64,000 nucleotides of DNA from an uncultured Flavobacteriales bacterium (GCA_913063375.1 CAJXXR010000002.1:1-64000), one strand, 5' to 3'. Positions 55,078 through 63,573 are shown, counted from the first letter of the stretch. A program made the numbers and translations. Notes: generated from the letters alone by a model not told the origin.

Positions 55078-56070
55078 TTATTTTATTACCATCAAATTAC
55101 AACCTCGAATATCGGAATGGTCGAAGCGCCCCATGATTTCAAAAGAGCCATTTGGGTAAAACGTTCCTAAGTCTTGAGTGGCAATAAAAGCACAAGATTG
55201 GATGTTGGCAAGATCAATAATATTGATGGCTCCGTGCTTTTTGCCGGTTAGCTCTAATGGGTTTTCTGGGTCCCTTGCTAGTACTTTCATCCAAGGAGGA
55301 CAATTGAAAATACCATGACCTATTGAGTAGGCTTGAGACAATAATTCGGTCATTCCGTATTCGGAATTTATTAAGGGTAATTTAGTCTGTTTTTTAAGAA
55401 TTCCGTGAAGTTCATCTCGTATCAATTCTTTTCTACGTCCTTTCATTCCACCAGTTTCTATTATAGTGGTGTTTTTTAATTCTGAAGGGTAGGCCTCAAA
55501 AAAGTCAAGTAAGGCAAAGCTCACGCCAAATAGGATGGTCTTTTTTCCGGATTTTTCAAGTTGGTCAAGTTTTTCCTTGAGTGCTTTATGCTCGTACAGA
55601 TAAAATCCACTATCAGGATGTTGAGAAGTCTTGATTAAGTCCTCAACCATATATATTAATGAACTGCCTGTTCTTTCTAGGTAAGAAGGAAGTAATGCTA
55701 GAATGCAATATTCCGTAGAATTTGGGTAGAATAGTTGGAATGCTTTCCGGAAGCTTTCAATGTAAATATCGGTATCGTATAGTGGATGCTTACTAGTAAT
55801 TGATCCAGTGGTCCCACTGCTACTAAAAACAACTTCTGGTTCTCCTTTTATACAGCTTACGTGGTGTGTTTTGAAAAAGGATATAGGTAGGAATGGGATC
55901 TCAGTATACTGTTTCGGTACTAGGTTCTCTTTACCTATATGCGTTAAATATTCTTTATATACCGCATTGGCCTTCTTTTGGTAGTGAAATACCTCAATTG
56001 CACAAGCGTTGAATTCCTCTTCGGATTCAATATTAAATAGTATGTCGGTAGAAACGGGAGTTGATTCCAT
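55078..56070 (-). CDS. LuxE-like acyl-adenylating enzyme (acyl-protein synthetase family)
   Basis: 330 residues. The N-terminus FNIESEEEFNACAIEVFHYQ and IPFLPISFFKTHHV match the LuxE/PaaK-related acyl-protein synthetase family. The phosphate-binding loop SSSGTTGSITSKH is near 89-101, GMTELLSQAY near 238, and FIATQDLG near the C-terminus. LuxE activates fatty acids as acyl-AMP and transfers them to its own cysteine. No luciferase or reductase genes are nearby, so the acyl acceptor is unknown; Bacteroidota homologues are often linked to surface glycan or lipid genes. The ATG directly follows the T-tract of a hairpin, with no visible promoter between it and the Na/Pi gene. Confidence 0.82.
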   Translation of the reverse strand: MESTPVSTDILFNIESEEEFNACAIEVFHYQKKANAVYKEYLTHIGKENLVPKQYTEIPFLPISFFKTHHVSCIKGEPEVVFSSSGTTGSITSKHPLYDTDIYIESFRKAFQLFYPNSTEYCILALLPSYLERTGSSLIYMVEDLIKTSQHPDSGFYLYEHKALKEKLDQLEKSGKKTILFGVSFALLDFFEAYPSELKNTTIIETGGMKGRRKELIRDELHGILKKQTKLPLINSEYGMTELLSQAYSIGHGIFNCPPWMKVLARDPENPLELTGKKHGAINIIDLANIQSCAFIATQDLGTFYPNGSFEIMGRFDHSDIRGCNLMVIK

Positions 56071-56098
56071 AAAAAAAGCAGCCTTATTCAGGCTGCTA
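56071..56098 (-). terminator. Hairpin with T-tract abutting the LuxE-like start codon
   Basis: On the minus strand AGCAGCC pairs with GGCTGCT around a 7-nt loop, followed by T6-7 and immediately by the ATG. It could end the Na/Pi transcript or act as an attenuator for the next gene. Confidence 0.75.
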
Positions 56099-56141
56099 AT
56101 TTAATTGTTTTGACTTAGAATTCTAAATTTGAATTCCTTCT

Positions 56142-57809
56142 TTATTTTAAACCAACAATTGCTTCAGTTACATTTATGATGTGGTCTCCTACTTTTTCTA
56201 ATGAATGTAGTAGATCATTATAGATAAGTGCAGTGTCAATTTTATAATCTCCAGCTTGAAGATTTTTCAAGTGTGCTGATCTCAGTTCATTTCTCAACTC
56301 GTTGATCTCTTCTTCCGCTTCTTTAGCTTGTTTTAGACTAACATTCGCATATGGTGAGTTCAAGTTGCTTGTCATTATATTCATAGCGACATTTACCTTT
56401 TGGATCATAGATTCGATGTTCTTTCTATTCTCTGGGGTGAAATATGCTTTGGACTCTCTTCTTCTTTCAAGACTTTTTGACATTTGGTAAACGATATCAC
56501 CAATTCTCTCAAGATCTCCAACAATACTCAGTAGGCTCCTTGTTCTAGAAGATGCGGTTTCACTCAATCCTTCTTCAGAAGTTACAGATAAGAAATTTGC
56601 AATCTCAATTTCCATTTTATCTGTGATATCCTCATACTTATGGATGCGCTTCAGTTTTTTGTTGAATTTTTTATCTTCTGTTTCAACTAATAATTCTGGA
56701 AGCATATCGTACAATCGTTGTGTGATTTCACCAAAGTGAGAAACTTCTTTTGTTGCTTCTTCTATTGAAAGTTCGGGAGAAGTGAATACGCCAGTACCGA
56801 TATGTCTCAAGGTAAATATTTCATCATCATCACCTTTTGATTTAACTGATTTGATAGCCATATTTACCAACTGCTTAACAAAGCCAACGCAAAGTAAAAC
56901 ATTGATAAGGTTAAATGCAGTATGGAACATTGCAAGGGCGAATTTATTCGTATCTCCACCTGTGGTGTCGGGTAGGAACATTTCTAGAACATCCAAGAAC
57001 CATGGCATAATAAGAACCATCCAGAGAACCCCTATGATATTAAACATTGAGTGGATTCTTGCAGATCGTTTTGCATGGACATTTGCTACCATGGAAGCTA
57101 ATTCGGCTGTGATGGTTGTTCCGATATTCTCACCAAGAACCATTGCAGCTGCAATGTCTAGTGGAAGTCCCTGTGTAGTTAAGGTAATGGTTAAGGCCAT
57201 TGCTGCACTACTTGATTGAACGATTACCGTTAGTAATGTACCAACCCCAACAAATAACAACCTTGTAAAGAATCCAGGATTCGTAAATTGGTGCAAGAAT
57301 TCTAGCACCTCTGGATTGTTTTTGATATCTGGGACGGCATTTTTTAATTCACCAAGTCCTAAGAATAAAATGGCAAAACCAATGGCAACTTCAGCCCATT
57401 TTCTTCTGCTCTGCTTGTTAGCAAACATGAAAGGAAATGCGATACCAATAATTGGAAGTGCGTAGTGAGCAACTTTTACTTTAAATCCGATAAGTGAAAC
57501 TAACCAACCTGTAATTGTGGTACCAATATTGGCTCCCATCATTACACCTGCTGATTCTACTAGTGAAATTAATCCGGCATTTACAAAACTAACGGTCATA
57601 ACCGTAGTTGCAGATGACGATTGTAAGATGGCTGTAATTAAGAATCCTGTACCTACACCTGTAAATCTGTTGGAGGTCATTTTTCTCAAAACCTGACGCA
57701 TTTTCGAACCAGCTACTTGCTGTAGTGCGTCACTCATTATCTTCATCCCGTAGATGAAAAATCCTAATGCTCCAATTACCGTAAGGAGATCCCAGAATCC
57801 AAATTCCAT
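56142..57809 (-). CDS. Na/phosphate cotransporter (NptA/PNaS family) with PhoU-like tail
   Basis: 555 residues from the ATG at 57809. Two inverted Na/Pi cotransporter repeats carry the QSSSATT (about 60) and QSSSAAM (about 200) motifs, with GANIGTTIT and GENIGTTIT after them. A cytoplasmic PhoU-like helical domain (about 345-555) contains SLLSIVGDLERIGDIVYQ and LHSLEKVGDHI. It imports phosphate with sodium. A longer frame to 57839 is rejected because it begins upstream of the transcript start predicted from the TACTTTTG box at 57837-57844. It diverges from the OprP/O-like porin, and phased repeats lie between them. Confidence 0.92.
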   Translation of the reverse strand: MEFGFWDLLTVIGALGFFIYGMKIMSDALQQVAGSKMRQVLRKMTSNRFTGVGTGFLITAILQSSSATTVMTVSFVNAGLISLVESAGVMMGANIGTTITGWLVSLIGFKVKVAHYALPIIGIAFPFMFANKQSRRKWAEVAIGFAILFLGLGELKNAVPDIKNNPEVLEFLHQFTNPGFFTRLLFVGVGTLLTVIVQSSSAAMALTITLTTQGLPLDIAAAMVLGENIGTTITAELASMVANVHAKRSARIHSMFNIIGVLWMVLIMPWFLDVLEMFLPDTTGGDTNKFALAMFHTAFNLINVLLCVGFVKQLVNMAIKSVKSKGDDDEIFTLRHIGTGVFTSPELSIEEATKEVSHFGEITQRLYDMLPELLVETEDKKFNKKLKRIHKYEDITDKMEIEIANFLSVTSEEGLSETASSRTRSLLSIVGDLERIGDIVYQMSKSLERRRESKAYFTPENRKNIESMIQKVNVAMNIMTSNLNSPYANVSLKQAKEAEEEINELRNELRSAHLKNLQAGDYKIDTALIYNDLLHSLEKVGDHIINVTEAIVGLK

Positions 57810-57836
57810 GATTTTCGTTTTATTGATTTTCTGAGG

Positions 57837-57844
57837 CAAAAGTA
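57837..57844 (-). promoter_or_regulatory. -7 box (TACTTTTG) of the Na/Pi cotransporter
   Basis: Perfect TAnnTTTG match giving a leader of about 24 nt. No TTG occupies the -33 site; a GTTAAG repeat lies there, suggesting an activator-dependent promoter. Confidence 0.6.
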
Positions 57845-57865
57845 ATTCAGGATTTTTCGGTTCTG

Positions 57866-57904
57866 GTTAAGGGGTTATTATGTCTATGTTAACTTAATGT
57901 TAAC
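57866..57904 (-). promoter_or_regulatory. Putative Pho box upstream of the Na/Pi cotransporter
   Basis: GTTAAG at 57866, GTTAAC at 57888 and GTTAAC at 57899 are phased by 22 and 11 bp. On the minus strand the last two read TTAACA-N5-TTAACA, the same spacing and nearly the same word as PhoP/PhoB direct repeats. The proximal copy lies where the -33 element should be. Confidence 0.55.
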
Positions 57905-58019
57905 TCGGTGTGCTCTTAAGGTTTTTTAGGAGATGTGAAATTAAATTCAATACTAGTGTATTGTCAATGAAATTAGGTGTTTATGAAGTTTTCGCCTTGA
58001 AAATGAAAATATACTATGC

Positions 58020-58047
58020 TTTAAGAAAAGGTTAAGAAAGGGTAATG
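58020..58047 (+). promoter_or_regulatory. Putative Pho box upstream of the OprP/O porin
   Basis: TTTAAG (58020), GTTAAG (58031) and GTAATG (58042) are spaced 11 bp apart and end 3 bp before the -33 TTTG of the porin promoter. A further GTTAAG at 58062 lies inside the promoter spacer. Confidence 0.5.
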
Positions 58048-58050
58048 TGC

Positions 58051-58081
58051 TTTGACTGAATGTTAAGACTTTTCATATTTG
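58051..58081 (+). promoter_or_regulatory. Promoter of the OprP/O-like porin
   Basis: The -33 TTTG (58051-58054) and -7 CATATTTG (58074-58081, one mismatch to TAnnTTTG) are separated by 19 bp. The predicted start is near 58085, giving a leader of about 100 nt. Confidence 0.65.
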
Positions 58082-58184
58082 CACAGCGAAAGTTAAAAGA
58101 TCGTAAAGGGAATGTGAAAAACCCCTATTCGTTTTTTAATTTAAAAAGAAGAAGAAAGTATCAAAATTCAGAATTCGAAAAAAA

Positions 58185-59327
58185 ATGTATCAAAATTTGA
58201 AACATAGTATCCCTAAAGTATTGTTCACTTTAGTATTTATTTGTGCATCTGTTGTGACTGCAAAGGCACAGAGTTTAACAAGTGATAAATTTGGAAAGGG
58301 GCTTCGTATGATGGCTGCAGACAGTTCATTTGCTGTGAAGTTTAGTGCAAGAATGCAAAATAGATATGTAGGGACCTATGTAGGTGAAACAGATCCTTCT
58401 TATGTAGAGGAGATGTTTTTGAGAAGAGCTCGTTTTAAATTTGATGGGTATGCATTGACACCAAAATTGGTGTATAAAATTGAATACGATGCCGTAAATG
58501 CAGAGATTCTTGATGCTGTAGTGAAATGGAACTTTACTGGAGATTGGACATTGTGGATGGGGCAGACAAAGCTTCCTGGAAATAGAGAACGTGTTATTTC
58601 GTCTCAGAAATTACAATTTGTAGATCGTTCACTTTTGAATTCCAAATTTACCATAGATCGTGATAAAGGAATTCAACTAAGGACGCATTACAATATGGGG
58701 AACATGTTGGTTAGACATATTGGATCTATTTCTTTGGGTGAAGGGAAGAATTATACAGGGAAAAGTGAAGGAAGAGATTATACCTATAGATTAGAATTAT
58801 TGCCTTTTGGGAAATTTACGAGTAAAGGGGATTATTTCGGAGCAGATTTGAAAAGAGAAGAGGACCCAAAGTTAGCGTTTGGCCTTACGTATGATTATAA
58901 TGATAATGCTGTAAGAGCAAGAGGGCAGAAAGGTGACTTCATGTCTGAGTCGAGAGATTTGGAAACGATTTTTGCTGATATGATGTTTAAGTATCAAGGT
59001 TTTTCATTCATGGCTGAATATGCGAATAGAAAGGTGAATGAAGGTTCTGTATATATTGCTGCGGATGAGGCTTCGTATTACACAGGAGAATCAATAAACG
59101 CAAGTCTTGGTTATCTTTGTGATGATAATTGGGAGCTTGCTGCTAGGTATACGGGGGTTACTCCTGAAAGTGCTACTGGGAATAATGAACTTACAGAGTA
59201 TACATTGGGTGTATCAAAGTATGTCGTTGGTCACAGTTTGAAGGTGCAGTCTGACTTCACATTGAAAGAGGAAGAAGGTAAAGATGATGCATTTATTTTT
59301 AGACTTCAATTAGAAGTGTCACTTTAA
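58185..59327 (+). CDS. OprP/OprO-type phosphate-selective porin
   Basis: 380 residues. A signal peptide (about 1-29, cut after TAKAQ) is followed by a beta-barrel with alternating strands rich in Tyr, Phe and Arg. Early stretches (FSARMQNRYVG, FLRRARFKFDGYAL, YKIEYDAVNAEILDA, WMGQTKLPGNRE) match the OprP/O family. The last residue pair before the stop is Ser-Leu, not Phe. These porins pass phosphate or polyphosphate through the outer membrane. The Na/Pi transporter is divergent, and both have Pho-box-like repeats, supporting a phosphate role. Basic loop residues for anion selection were not mapped. Confidence 0.87.
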   Translation: MYQNLKHSIPKVLFTLVFICASVVTAKAQSLTSDKFGKGLRMMAADSSFAVKFSARMQNRYVGTYVGETDPSYVEEMFLRRARFKFDGYALTPKLVYKIEYDAVNAEILDAVVKWNFTGDWTLWMGQTKLPGNRERVISSQKLQFVDRSLLNSKFTIDRDKGIQLRTHYNMGNMLVRHIGSISLGEGKNYTGKSEGRDYTYRLELLPFGKFTSKGDYFGADLKREEDPKLAFGLTYDYNDNAVRARGQKGDFMSESRDLETIFADMMFKYQGFSFMAEYANRKVNEGSVYIAADEASYYTGESINASLGYLCDDNWELAARYTGVTPESATGNNELTEYTLGVSKYVVGHSLKVQSDFTLKEEEGKDDAFIFRLQLEVSL

Positions 59328-59365
59328 TTTTTTTTTTACCAAAAAGATATTTGCAACTAAGTATG

Positions 59366-59406
59366 GTAAAGTATTTTTCGGCTATTTTTGTCGGGAAATA
59401 CTTTAC
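59366..59406. repeat. Large inverted repeat between porin and aquaporin genes
   Basis: Perfect 11-bp arms GTAAAGTATTT and AAATACTTTAC are separated by 19 bp. It could be a weak terminator for the porin, a leader structure of the aquaporin gene, or a protein-binding site. GC content is low and the following T-run is imperfect. Confidence 0.6.
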
Positions 59407-59445
59407 TCATTTTTGGGCATTGCCTAAATAGTTTAACTCGGTATT

Positions 59446-60225
59446 ATGAAAGCATTTTTTGGAGAGCTGATAGGGACATTTATATTGGTATTTATGGGGA
59501 CAGCTTCTGTAGCGTTGGCTATTAGCGGAGAAGCTTTTTCTGGTTTGTTTCAAATTGCATGCGTTTGGGGCTTGGCAGTTTTTTTGGGTATTGTAGCTTC
59601 TGCAAAATTGTCAGATAGCCACCTAAATCCTGCTGTATCTGTAGCGATGTTGATGGCTAAGAATATTTCAAAAAATGCTTTTGGTAAATATATTTCAGGT
59701 CAATTGGTGGGCGCCTTGATTGCTGGATTGGGCGTGTACTTTTTCTTTGGAGATAGTTTGGCTTTGGTTGAATTGAAGAAAGGAATACTTCGTGGAGCGG
59801 AAGGTTCTCATTATACTGCGGCAGCTTTTGGAGAGTTTTTTCCAAATCCTGGATTTGAAGGGAAGATTGTTGCAGGACATGGAACGGCATTTGCAGCTGA
59901 ATTTTTGGGTACCTTTTTGCTGGTGCTTGGGATATTTGGGATTGTAGAAAAGTTCCCTAGCGATAATCTGTTAGCGCCTATGTTTATTGGTTCGTTGGTA
60001 ACACTGATTATTTGTATCATTGCACCAATAAGTCAAGCAGGATTGAATCCAGCGAGAGATTTGATGCCTAGGCTAGTTGCTTATTTCGTGGGCTGGGGAG
60101 ATGCTGCTTTTCCACCTGCAAAATATATGGCTGTAACGGTATATGTTATAGCTCCTATTTTTGGTGGGATGTGTGCATTTTGGTTAAAGACCTTTTTCAG
60201 TAAATTGATCTCTGATAGCGAGTAA
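59446..60225 (+). CDS. MIP-family channel, aquaglyceroporin type
   Basis: 259 residues with six membrane helices and two half-helix loops. The first is SHLNPAVS (about 58-65) and the second AGLNPARDLMPRL (about 198-210). An Asp after the second NPAR is typical of glycerol-facilitator types such as GlpF, as against pure aquaporins. FFSKLISDSE closes the chain. No glycerol kinase is nearby. Its 3' end overlaps the convergent GGGP synthase gene by 42 bp. Confidence 0.9.
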   Translation: MKAFFGELIGTFILVFMGTASVALAISGEAFSGLFQIACVWGLAVFLGIVASAKLSDSHLNPAVSVAMLMAKNISKNAFGKYISGQLVGALIAGLGVYFFFGDSLALVELKKGILRGAEGSHYTAAAFGEFFPNPGFEGKIVAGHGTAFAAEFLGTFLLVLGIFGIVEKFPSDNLLAPMFIGSLVTLIICIIAPISQAGLNPARDLMPRLVAYFVGWGDAAFPPAKYMAVTVYVIAPIFGGMCAFWLKTFFSKLISDSE

Positions 60226-60918
60226 TTCTCCTACCAGGTCGGGGTTGGTTTCCAGCGCATTTCCAATTACAACAATATTTGCTCCATTCTCATAGGCTTG
60301 TCTTAATTGTTCCGGGGTATTGATTCCGCCACCGATGATTAATGGAATGCTAGTATTTTGGTGAACTGCACGAATCATTTCTGGCTTTATAGGTTGAGAT
60401 GCGCCACTTCCTGCATCCATAAAAATACAGGATAAACCTAGCATTTCTCCTGCCATTGCTGTAGCTACTGCTATAGCGTTTTTCTCTCTTGGAATTGGCA
60501 TTGTATTACTCATATAACCAACGGATGAAGTATGTCCATTTTCTATAAGCATATATCCAGTTGAGATCGTTTTGAGCCCTTTTTCTTTGATAAGTGGTGC
60601 AGATAGAACTTGATGACCGATTAATAGTTCAGGGTTTCTGCCCGAGATAAGGCTCATGAACAGCATGGCGTCAGCTTGCTTGCTAATTTGTAAAGCGCTT
60701 CCAGGGAAGAGTACTACTGGAGTGTTTGTGAGATCTCTTATGAAGGATATGGTTTCGTCTAGTTTATCATTCGTATGAATGCTTCCACCGATGAAAATAT
60801 AATCCGCCTTAGCATTATGAGCGTTTAGGATAGTTCTCCTAAGTTTATCGAGATCCGTTTTCCCCGGGTCTATTAAAACGGCAAATTCTTTATTATTTCT
60901 GTTAAACGTTATATTCAT
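60184..60918 (-). CDS. Geranylgeranylglyceryl/heptaprenylglyceryl phosphate synthase family protein
   Basis: 244 residues forming a TIM barrel of the PcrB/GGGPS family. Visible stretches are AVLIDPGKTDLDKL (early), DYIFIGGSIHTNDKL, FPGSALQIS, FMDAGSGASQPI, and the phosphate-binding GGGINTPEQLRQAYENGANIVVIGN near the end. The enzyme joins a polyprenyl group to glycerol 1-phosphate, an archaeal-type ether-lipid step that is also present in Bacteroidota. The physiological product in this phylum is not established to my knowledge. It is convergent and overlapping with the aquaglyceroporin, and cotranscribed with the phosphopantetheinyl transferase (27 bp). Confidence 0.9.
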   Translation of the reverse strand: MNITFNRNNKEFAVLIDPGKTDLDKLRRTILNAHNAKADYIFIGGSIHTNDKLDETISFIRDLTNTPVVLFPGSALQISKQADAMLFMSLISGRNPELLIGHQVLSAPLIKEKGLKTISTGYMLIENGHTSSVGYMSNTMPIPREKNAIAVATAMAGEMLGLSCIFMDAGSGASQPIKPEMIRAVHQNTSIPLIIGGGINTPEQLRQAYENGANIVVIGNALETNPDLVGELLAIRDQFTEKGL

Positions 60919-60945
60919 TTAAAGCCTGCATTTTCTTGTTATGAG

Positions 60946-61575
60946 CTATTGGATATTATGGCAAAACGATAGGTAAAGCTGATCAATTCTTATAGAATAC
61001 AATGTAAAGATTTCTGACCGATATGTGGCTATCCAGTTTTTGTTTTTTTCAATTTCAAATTGAGAGCCGTCTATTTCTGTGAATATCGTTCCAGGAACGG
61101 CAATTGTTTTATAAATGGCCTCTTTGGCTGTCCATAGGTAGTGTAGGAATTCCATTTTTAGCGCCTCTGGTTTAGGGTTCAATTTCTCAATTTCTAGAGG
61201 ATGCGTGAATTTGCTTTGAATATTTTTGATTTTGTCTTTATGGTATTGGATGTCTATCCCTATTTCTGTAGAGGCGGATAGTGCAATCGCTACATAGTTG
61301 TCCGAATGGCTAATGCTGATCTTTGATTGGTTGCTTAAAGAAGGCTTACCATGTTCGTTGTATACCAGGGAAATGTTCTCCTTCGGATGTAGGACTTTTA
61401 AAAGATACCGAACAGCTAACCATTCTTTTTTTCGCTTTTTTGAAGTAAAGCTGTTGAGTTTGTTGAGCTCTTGGCTATTCAACTTGACTTGACTCAAAAG
61501 TTCGTCCGAGTTTTTTTCGTACTGATATAGATGGAATGAACCATTGTCATTCTTGTAGTTGAGCAGTTCTTGCAT
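60946..61575 (-). CDS. 4'-Phosphopantetheinyl transferase superfamily protein
   Basis: 209 residues. The core motif IGIDIQ (about 104-109) and WTAKEAIYK (about 148-156) supply the Mg2+ and CoA contacts of Sfp/AcpT-type enzymes. The upstream KRKKEWLAVRYLL and GKPSL also fit. It transfers 4'-phosphopantetheine from CoA to a carrier protein. The size sits between AcpS (about 125) and Sfp (about 225). No carrier or polyketide gene is nearby, so it may serve fatty-acid ACP. Confidence 0.88.
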   Translation of the reverse strand: MQELLNYKNDNGSFHLYQYEKNSDELLSQVKLNSQELNKLNSFTSKKRKKEWLAVRYLLKVLHPKENISLVYNEHGKPSLSNQSKISISHSDNYVAIALSASTEIGIDIQYHKDKIKNIQSKFTHPLEIEKLNPKPEALKMEFLHYLWTAKEAIYKTIAVPGTIFTEIDGSQFEIEKNKNWIATYRSEIFTLYSIRIDQLYLSFCHNIQ

Positions 61576-61691
61576 CTTTGAGCTTAGCTAATTGATATAA
61601 AATATTCGTTCATAATCATTTATGCCTAAAGGGAAATGGTGGGTGCTACAATTTAGGGGTTAAAATGTACTTATTTCTACCTTTAATTATG

Positions 61692-61699
61692 TAATTTTG
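61692..61699 (+). promoter_or_regulatory. -7 box (TAATTTTG) of ahcY
   Basis: Perfect TAnnTTTG match giving a leader of about 18 nt before the ATG at 61721. No clear -33 TTG. Confidence 0.5.
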
Positions 61700-61720
61700 C
61701 ACAAAAATAAATGCTTTTTT

Positions 61721-63037
61721 ATGGATACAGCAACAGAAAAAGGTCTTCGTTATAAAGTTAGAGATATTTCTTTAGCAGAATGGGGAAGAATGGAAATAGA
61801 GTTGGCAGAGGCAGAGATGCCAGGTTTGATGGCTATTAGAGAGGAGTATAGAGGGGAGAAACCTTTAGCAGGTTCTAGAATCGCCGGATGTCTTCACATG
61901 ACTATTCAAACTGCTGTTCTTATTGAAACTTTGGTAGATCTAGGAGCGGATGTTCAGTGGTCTTCTTGTAATATATTTTCAACACAAGATCATGCTGCTG
62001 CTGCAATTGCTGCTACAGGAGTTCCTGTTTTTGCCTGGAAAGGTATGAATGAAGAGGAATTTGATTGGTGTATTGAGCAAACATTATTCTTTGGTGAGGA
62101 TAAGAAACCGTTGAATCTAATTTTGGATGATGGTGGTGATCTAACCAATATGGTATTTGATAGATTCCCTGAGTTAACAGAAGGTATTAAAGGACTGTCT
62201 GAAGAAACGACTACAGGTGTTCATAGATTGGTGGAGCGTCAAAAGAACGGGACATTGGTTATGCCTGCTATCAATGTAAACGATTCAGTGACTAAGTCTA
62301 AGTTTGATAATAAATACGGTTGTAGAGAGTCTGCGGTAGATGCAGTACGTAGAGCAACTGATTTAATGTTGGCTGGTAAGGTTGTAGTAGTAGCTGGATA
62401 CGGAGATGTAGGTAAAGGAACTGCTGCTTCTTTTAGTGGTGCTGGAGCTAGAGTAATTGTTACTGAAATTGATCCAATTTGTGCTTTGCAAGCTGCAATG
62501 GATGGTTTTGAAGTTCGTAAGATGGATAACGTTATCGGACGTGCAGATATAGTAATCACAACTACAGGGAATAAAGATATCGTTGCTTCTAGGCACTTTT
62601 TGGCAATGAAAGATAAGTGTGTGGTTTGTAATATCGGTCACTTCGACAATGAAATCCAAATGGGATGGTTGAATGATAATTACGGAGATTCAAAACGTGA
62701 GGTTAAGCCTCAAGTAGATAAATACGTGATTAATGGTAAAGACATTATTGTATTGGCTGAAGGTAGATTGGTAAACCTTGGTTGTGCAACTGGTCACCCA
62801 TCATTTGTTATGTCAAATTCATTTTCTAACCAGACCTTGGCGCAAATTGAATTGTGGAAAAATTCTGGAAATTACAAGAATGAAGTATATACTTTGCCTA
62901 AGTACTTGGATGAGAAAGTTGCAAAACTTCACCTTGCTAAGGTAGGTGCTGAGTTGGAAACATTATCCGAAGATCAAGCAAGTTATATTGGTGTAGAAGT
63001 TGAAGGCCCATATAAGCCTGAGCACTACAGATACTAA
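61721..63037 (+). CDS. ahcY: S-adenosylhomocysteine hydrolase
   Basis: 438 residues from the ATG at 61721. It splits S-adenosylhomocysteine to homocysteine and adenosine, which feeds MetH. Landmarks are [20 protein letters not shown] (about 46-65), [16 protein letters not shown], the NAD-binding [12 protein letters not shown] (about 224-235), [32 protein letters not shown], and the invariant C-terminus YKPEHYRY. A longer frame from a TTG at 61697 is rejected since that codon is part of the -7 box. It is monocistronic with a shared terminator downstream. Confidence 0.98.
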   Translation: MDTATEKGLRYKVRDISLAEWGRMEIELAEAEMPGLMAIREEYRGEKPLAGSRIAGCLHMTIQTAVLIETLVDLGADVQWSSCNIFSTQDHAAAAIAATGVPVFAWKGMNEEEFDWCIEQTLFFGEDKKPLNLILDDGGDLTNMVFDRFPELTEGIKGLSEETTTGVHRLVERQKNGTLVMPAINVNDSVTKSKFDNKYGCRESAVDAVRRATDLMLAGKVVVVAGYGDVGKGTAASFSGAGARVIVTEIDPICALQAAMDGFEVRKMDNVIGRADIVITTTGNKDIVASRHFLAMKDKCVVCNIGHFDNEIQMGWLNDNYGDSKREVKPQVDKYVINGKDIIVLAEGRLVNLGCATGHPSFVMSNSFSNQTLAQIELWKNSGNYKNEVYTLPKYLDEKVAKLHLAKVGAELETLSEDQASYIGVEVEGPYKPEHYRY

Positions 63038-63061
63038 GAAATACAATTTCTTTTATATATT

Positions 63062-63096
63062 AAAAAAAGCCCTTCGAACTTCGAAGGGCTTTTTTT
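63062..63096. terminator. Bidirectional terminator between ahcY and the lipoprotein gene
   Basis: A 10-bp stem (AGCCCTTCGA / TCGAAGGGCT) with a 3-nt loop is flanked by A and T runs. Its right edge overlaps the last base pairs of the lipoprotein stop codon. Confidence 0.9.
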
Positions 63097-63523
63097 AGTT
63101 CCATATAGTTAGGCTTGTGCCGTCATAATAACTGGGGTATCTTTTTAATCCATAAGGGGCAGGGCCATCCCAGTTTTCGCCAGTACTAAGTAGGAAGATA
63201 GATCCGCAGCACTCATCTTTGGCAGTGAATCCTCCTTCATTTTCTATCTCAATTTGCTCACATGGGTTGGTGGGGTCGTATGTGCAGGCTCTATCGTATA
63301 CCATGAATTCATTGGTAGACCTCCTATAGATAATTAATCCATTTACGCCACCATTGAGCGTCATGCTCCCACCAACAGCTCCCAAAGCATAGTACGATCC
63401 AGTGCCTGGATAGATTGTTAAGTTTATAGAGACGTTAGGAAATTTATCTGATTCGTCTTTAGAGCAACTACTTATTATTAATATAGTTAGCAGTAGGTTG
63501 AGCTTTAAAAGCACTCTTTTCAT
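63095..63523 (-). CDS. Lipoprotein with Rieske-like domain lacking the cluster ligands
   Basis: 142 residues from the ATG at 63523 (a further ATG at 63562 lies upstream of the signal peptide). The lipobox IISSC is near residue 16-20. The mature part has the layout of a Rieske domain: a beta-sheet with YRRSTNEFMVYDRACTYDP, then GGFTAKDECCGSIFLLSTGENWDGP. True Rieske proteins need C-x-H and C-x-x-H; here the first site is CTY and the second CCGS, so both histidines are missing. Four cysteines remain. I recall similar degenerate Rieske lipoproteins in Bacteroidota. Function unknown. Confidence 0.75.
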   Translation of the reverse strand: MKRVLLKLNLLLTILIISSCSKDESDKFPNVSINLTIYPGTGSYYALGAVGGSMTLNGGVNGLIIYRRSTNEFMVYDRACTYDPTNPCEQIEIENEGGFTAKDECCGSIFLLSTGENWDGPAPYGLKRYPSYYDGTSLTIWN

Positions 63524-63573
63524 AAGGCTTTGATATTGTGATAGTTTAACAGTATAAAACACTGGATTATTGC

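Noticed and set aside
57810-57839. Ten-residue extension of the Na/Pi cotransporter
   Set aside because: It starts inside the -7 box, before the expected transcript start.
61697-61720. N-terminal extension of ahcY from TTG at 61697
   Set aside because: This TTG is the end of the -7 box, so it would lie upstream of the transcription start; the family start fits the ATG at 61721.
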